A DNA stretch of 6,353 nt from Clostridia bacterium (lineage in GTDB: Bacteria > Bacillota > Clostridia > Oscillospirales > Acutalibacteraceae): contig JAFYJR010000019.1 in NCBI GenBank assembly GCA_017538005.1, forward strand, positions 1 to 6,353, written 5' to 3'. Every line of letters begins with the position of its first letter. Positions within the stretch are counted from its first letter, which is position 1. This document shows positions 6,341 to 6,353 of this stretch, one piece after another. A program made the position numbers and the translations under genes. The notes below the pieces were generated by a model, which saw only the letters and a list, made by a program, of their open reading frames with translations, was not told the DNA's origin and did no database searches.

Positions 6341-6345
6341 CCTCC
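6341..6345 (-). promoter_or_regulatory. Shine-Dalgarno site that decides the TTG start
   Basis: On the - strand the sequence reads GGAGG, then seven bases, then TTG. This strong, well-spaced site is the main reason for choosing the TTG at 6333 as the start of the membrane-anchored protein, as no in-frame ATG lies between it and the window edge. Confidence 0.8.
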
Positions 6346-6353
6346 GAAATCAC

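Overview
The window looks like chromosomal DNA from a Gram-positive anaerobe of the Bacillota, most likely class Clostridia. The support is an RsmA/KsgA of the Bacillus/Clostridium type, a class B sortase-fold protein, strong GGAGG-type ribosome binding sites with an occasional TTG start, and tightly packed genes. No mobile element, tRNA, rRNA or CRISPR array was seen. The genus cannot be fixed from this sequence alone.

Layout. Four genes run on the + strand with almost no space between them and probably form one operon. (1) The 3' part of a gene for a Lys/Pro/Glu-rich membrane protein (1-813). (2) A 729-residue protein with a very long disordered cytoplasmic part, one membrane segment and a C-terminal class B sortase domain (813-3002). 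(3) A 390-residue protein that I read as a strongly degenerated CinA-family protein with a C-terminal membrane anchor (3024-4196). (4) rsmA, the 16S rRNA adenine dimethyltransferase (4180-5031). Junctions are a 1-nt overlap, a 21-nt gap and a 17-nt overlap. A convergent - strand gene (5071-6333) encodes a membrane-anchored, beta-rich protein of unknown function. The 39-nt gap between the convergent genes is filled by a hairpin that can act as a terminator in both directions.

What stands out. The sortase domain keeps the catalytic His and Arg, but the residue that should be the nucleophilic Cys is Ala (LSTA instead of LSTC), so it is predicted to be a pseudoenzyme. The next gene also appears to be a pseudoenzyme: it follows the CinA layout from its first residue, but each motif that normally marks the active sites is changed, and it ends in a membrane segment. 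Genes 1-3 may therefore encode a membrane-associated set of non-catalytic or scaffold proteins, of which two have large charged or proline-rich cytoplasmic parts. This is inference. A second striking signal is a perfect 12-bp inverted repeat, shaped like an intrinsic terminator, inside the first codons of rsmA and just after the stop codon of gene 3. It could uncouple expression of the membrane genes from rsmA.
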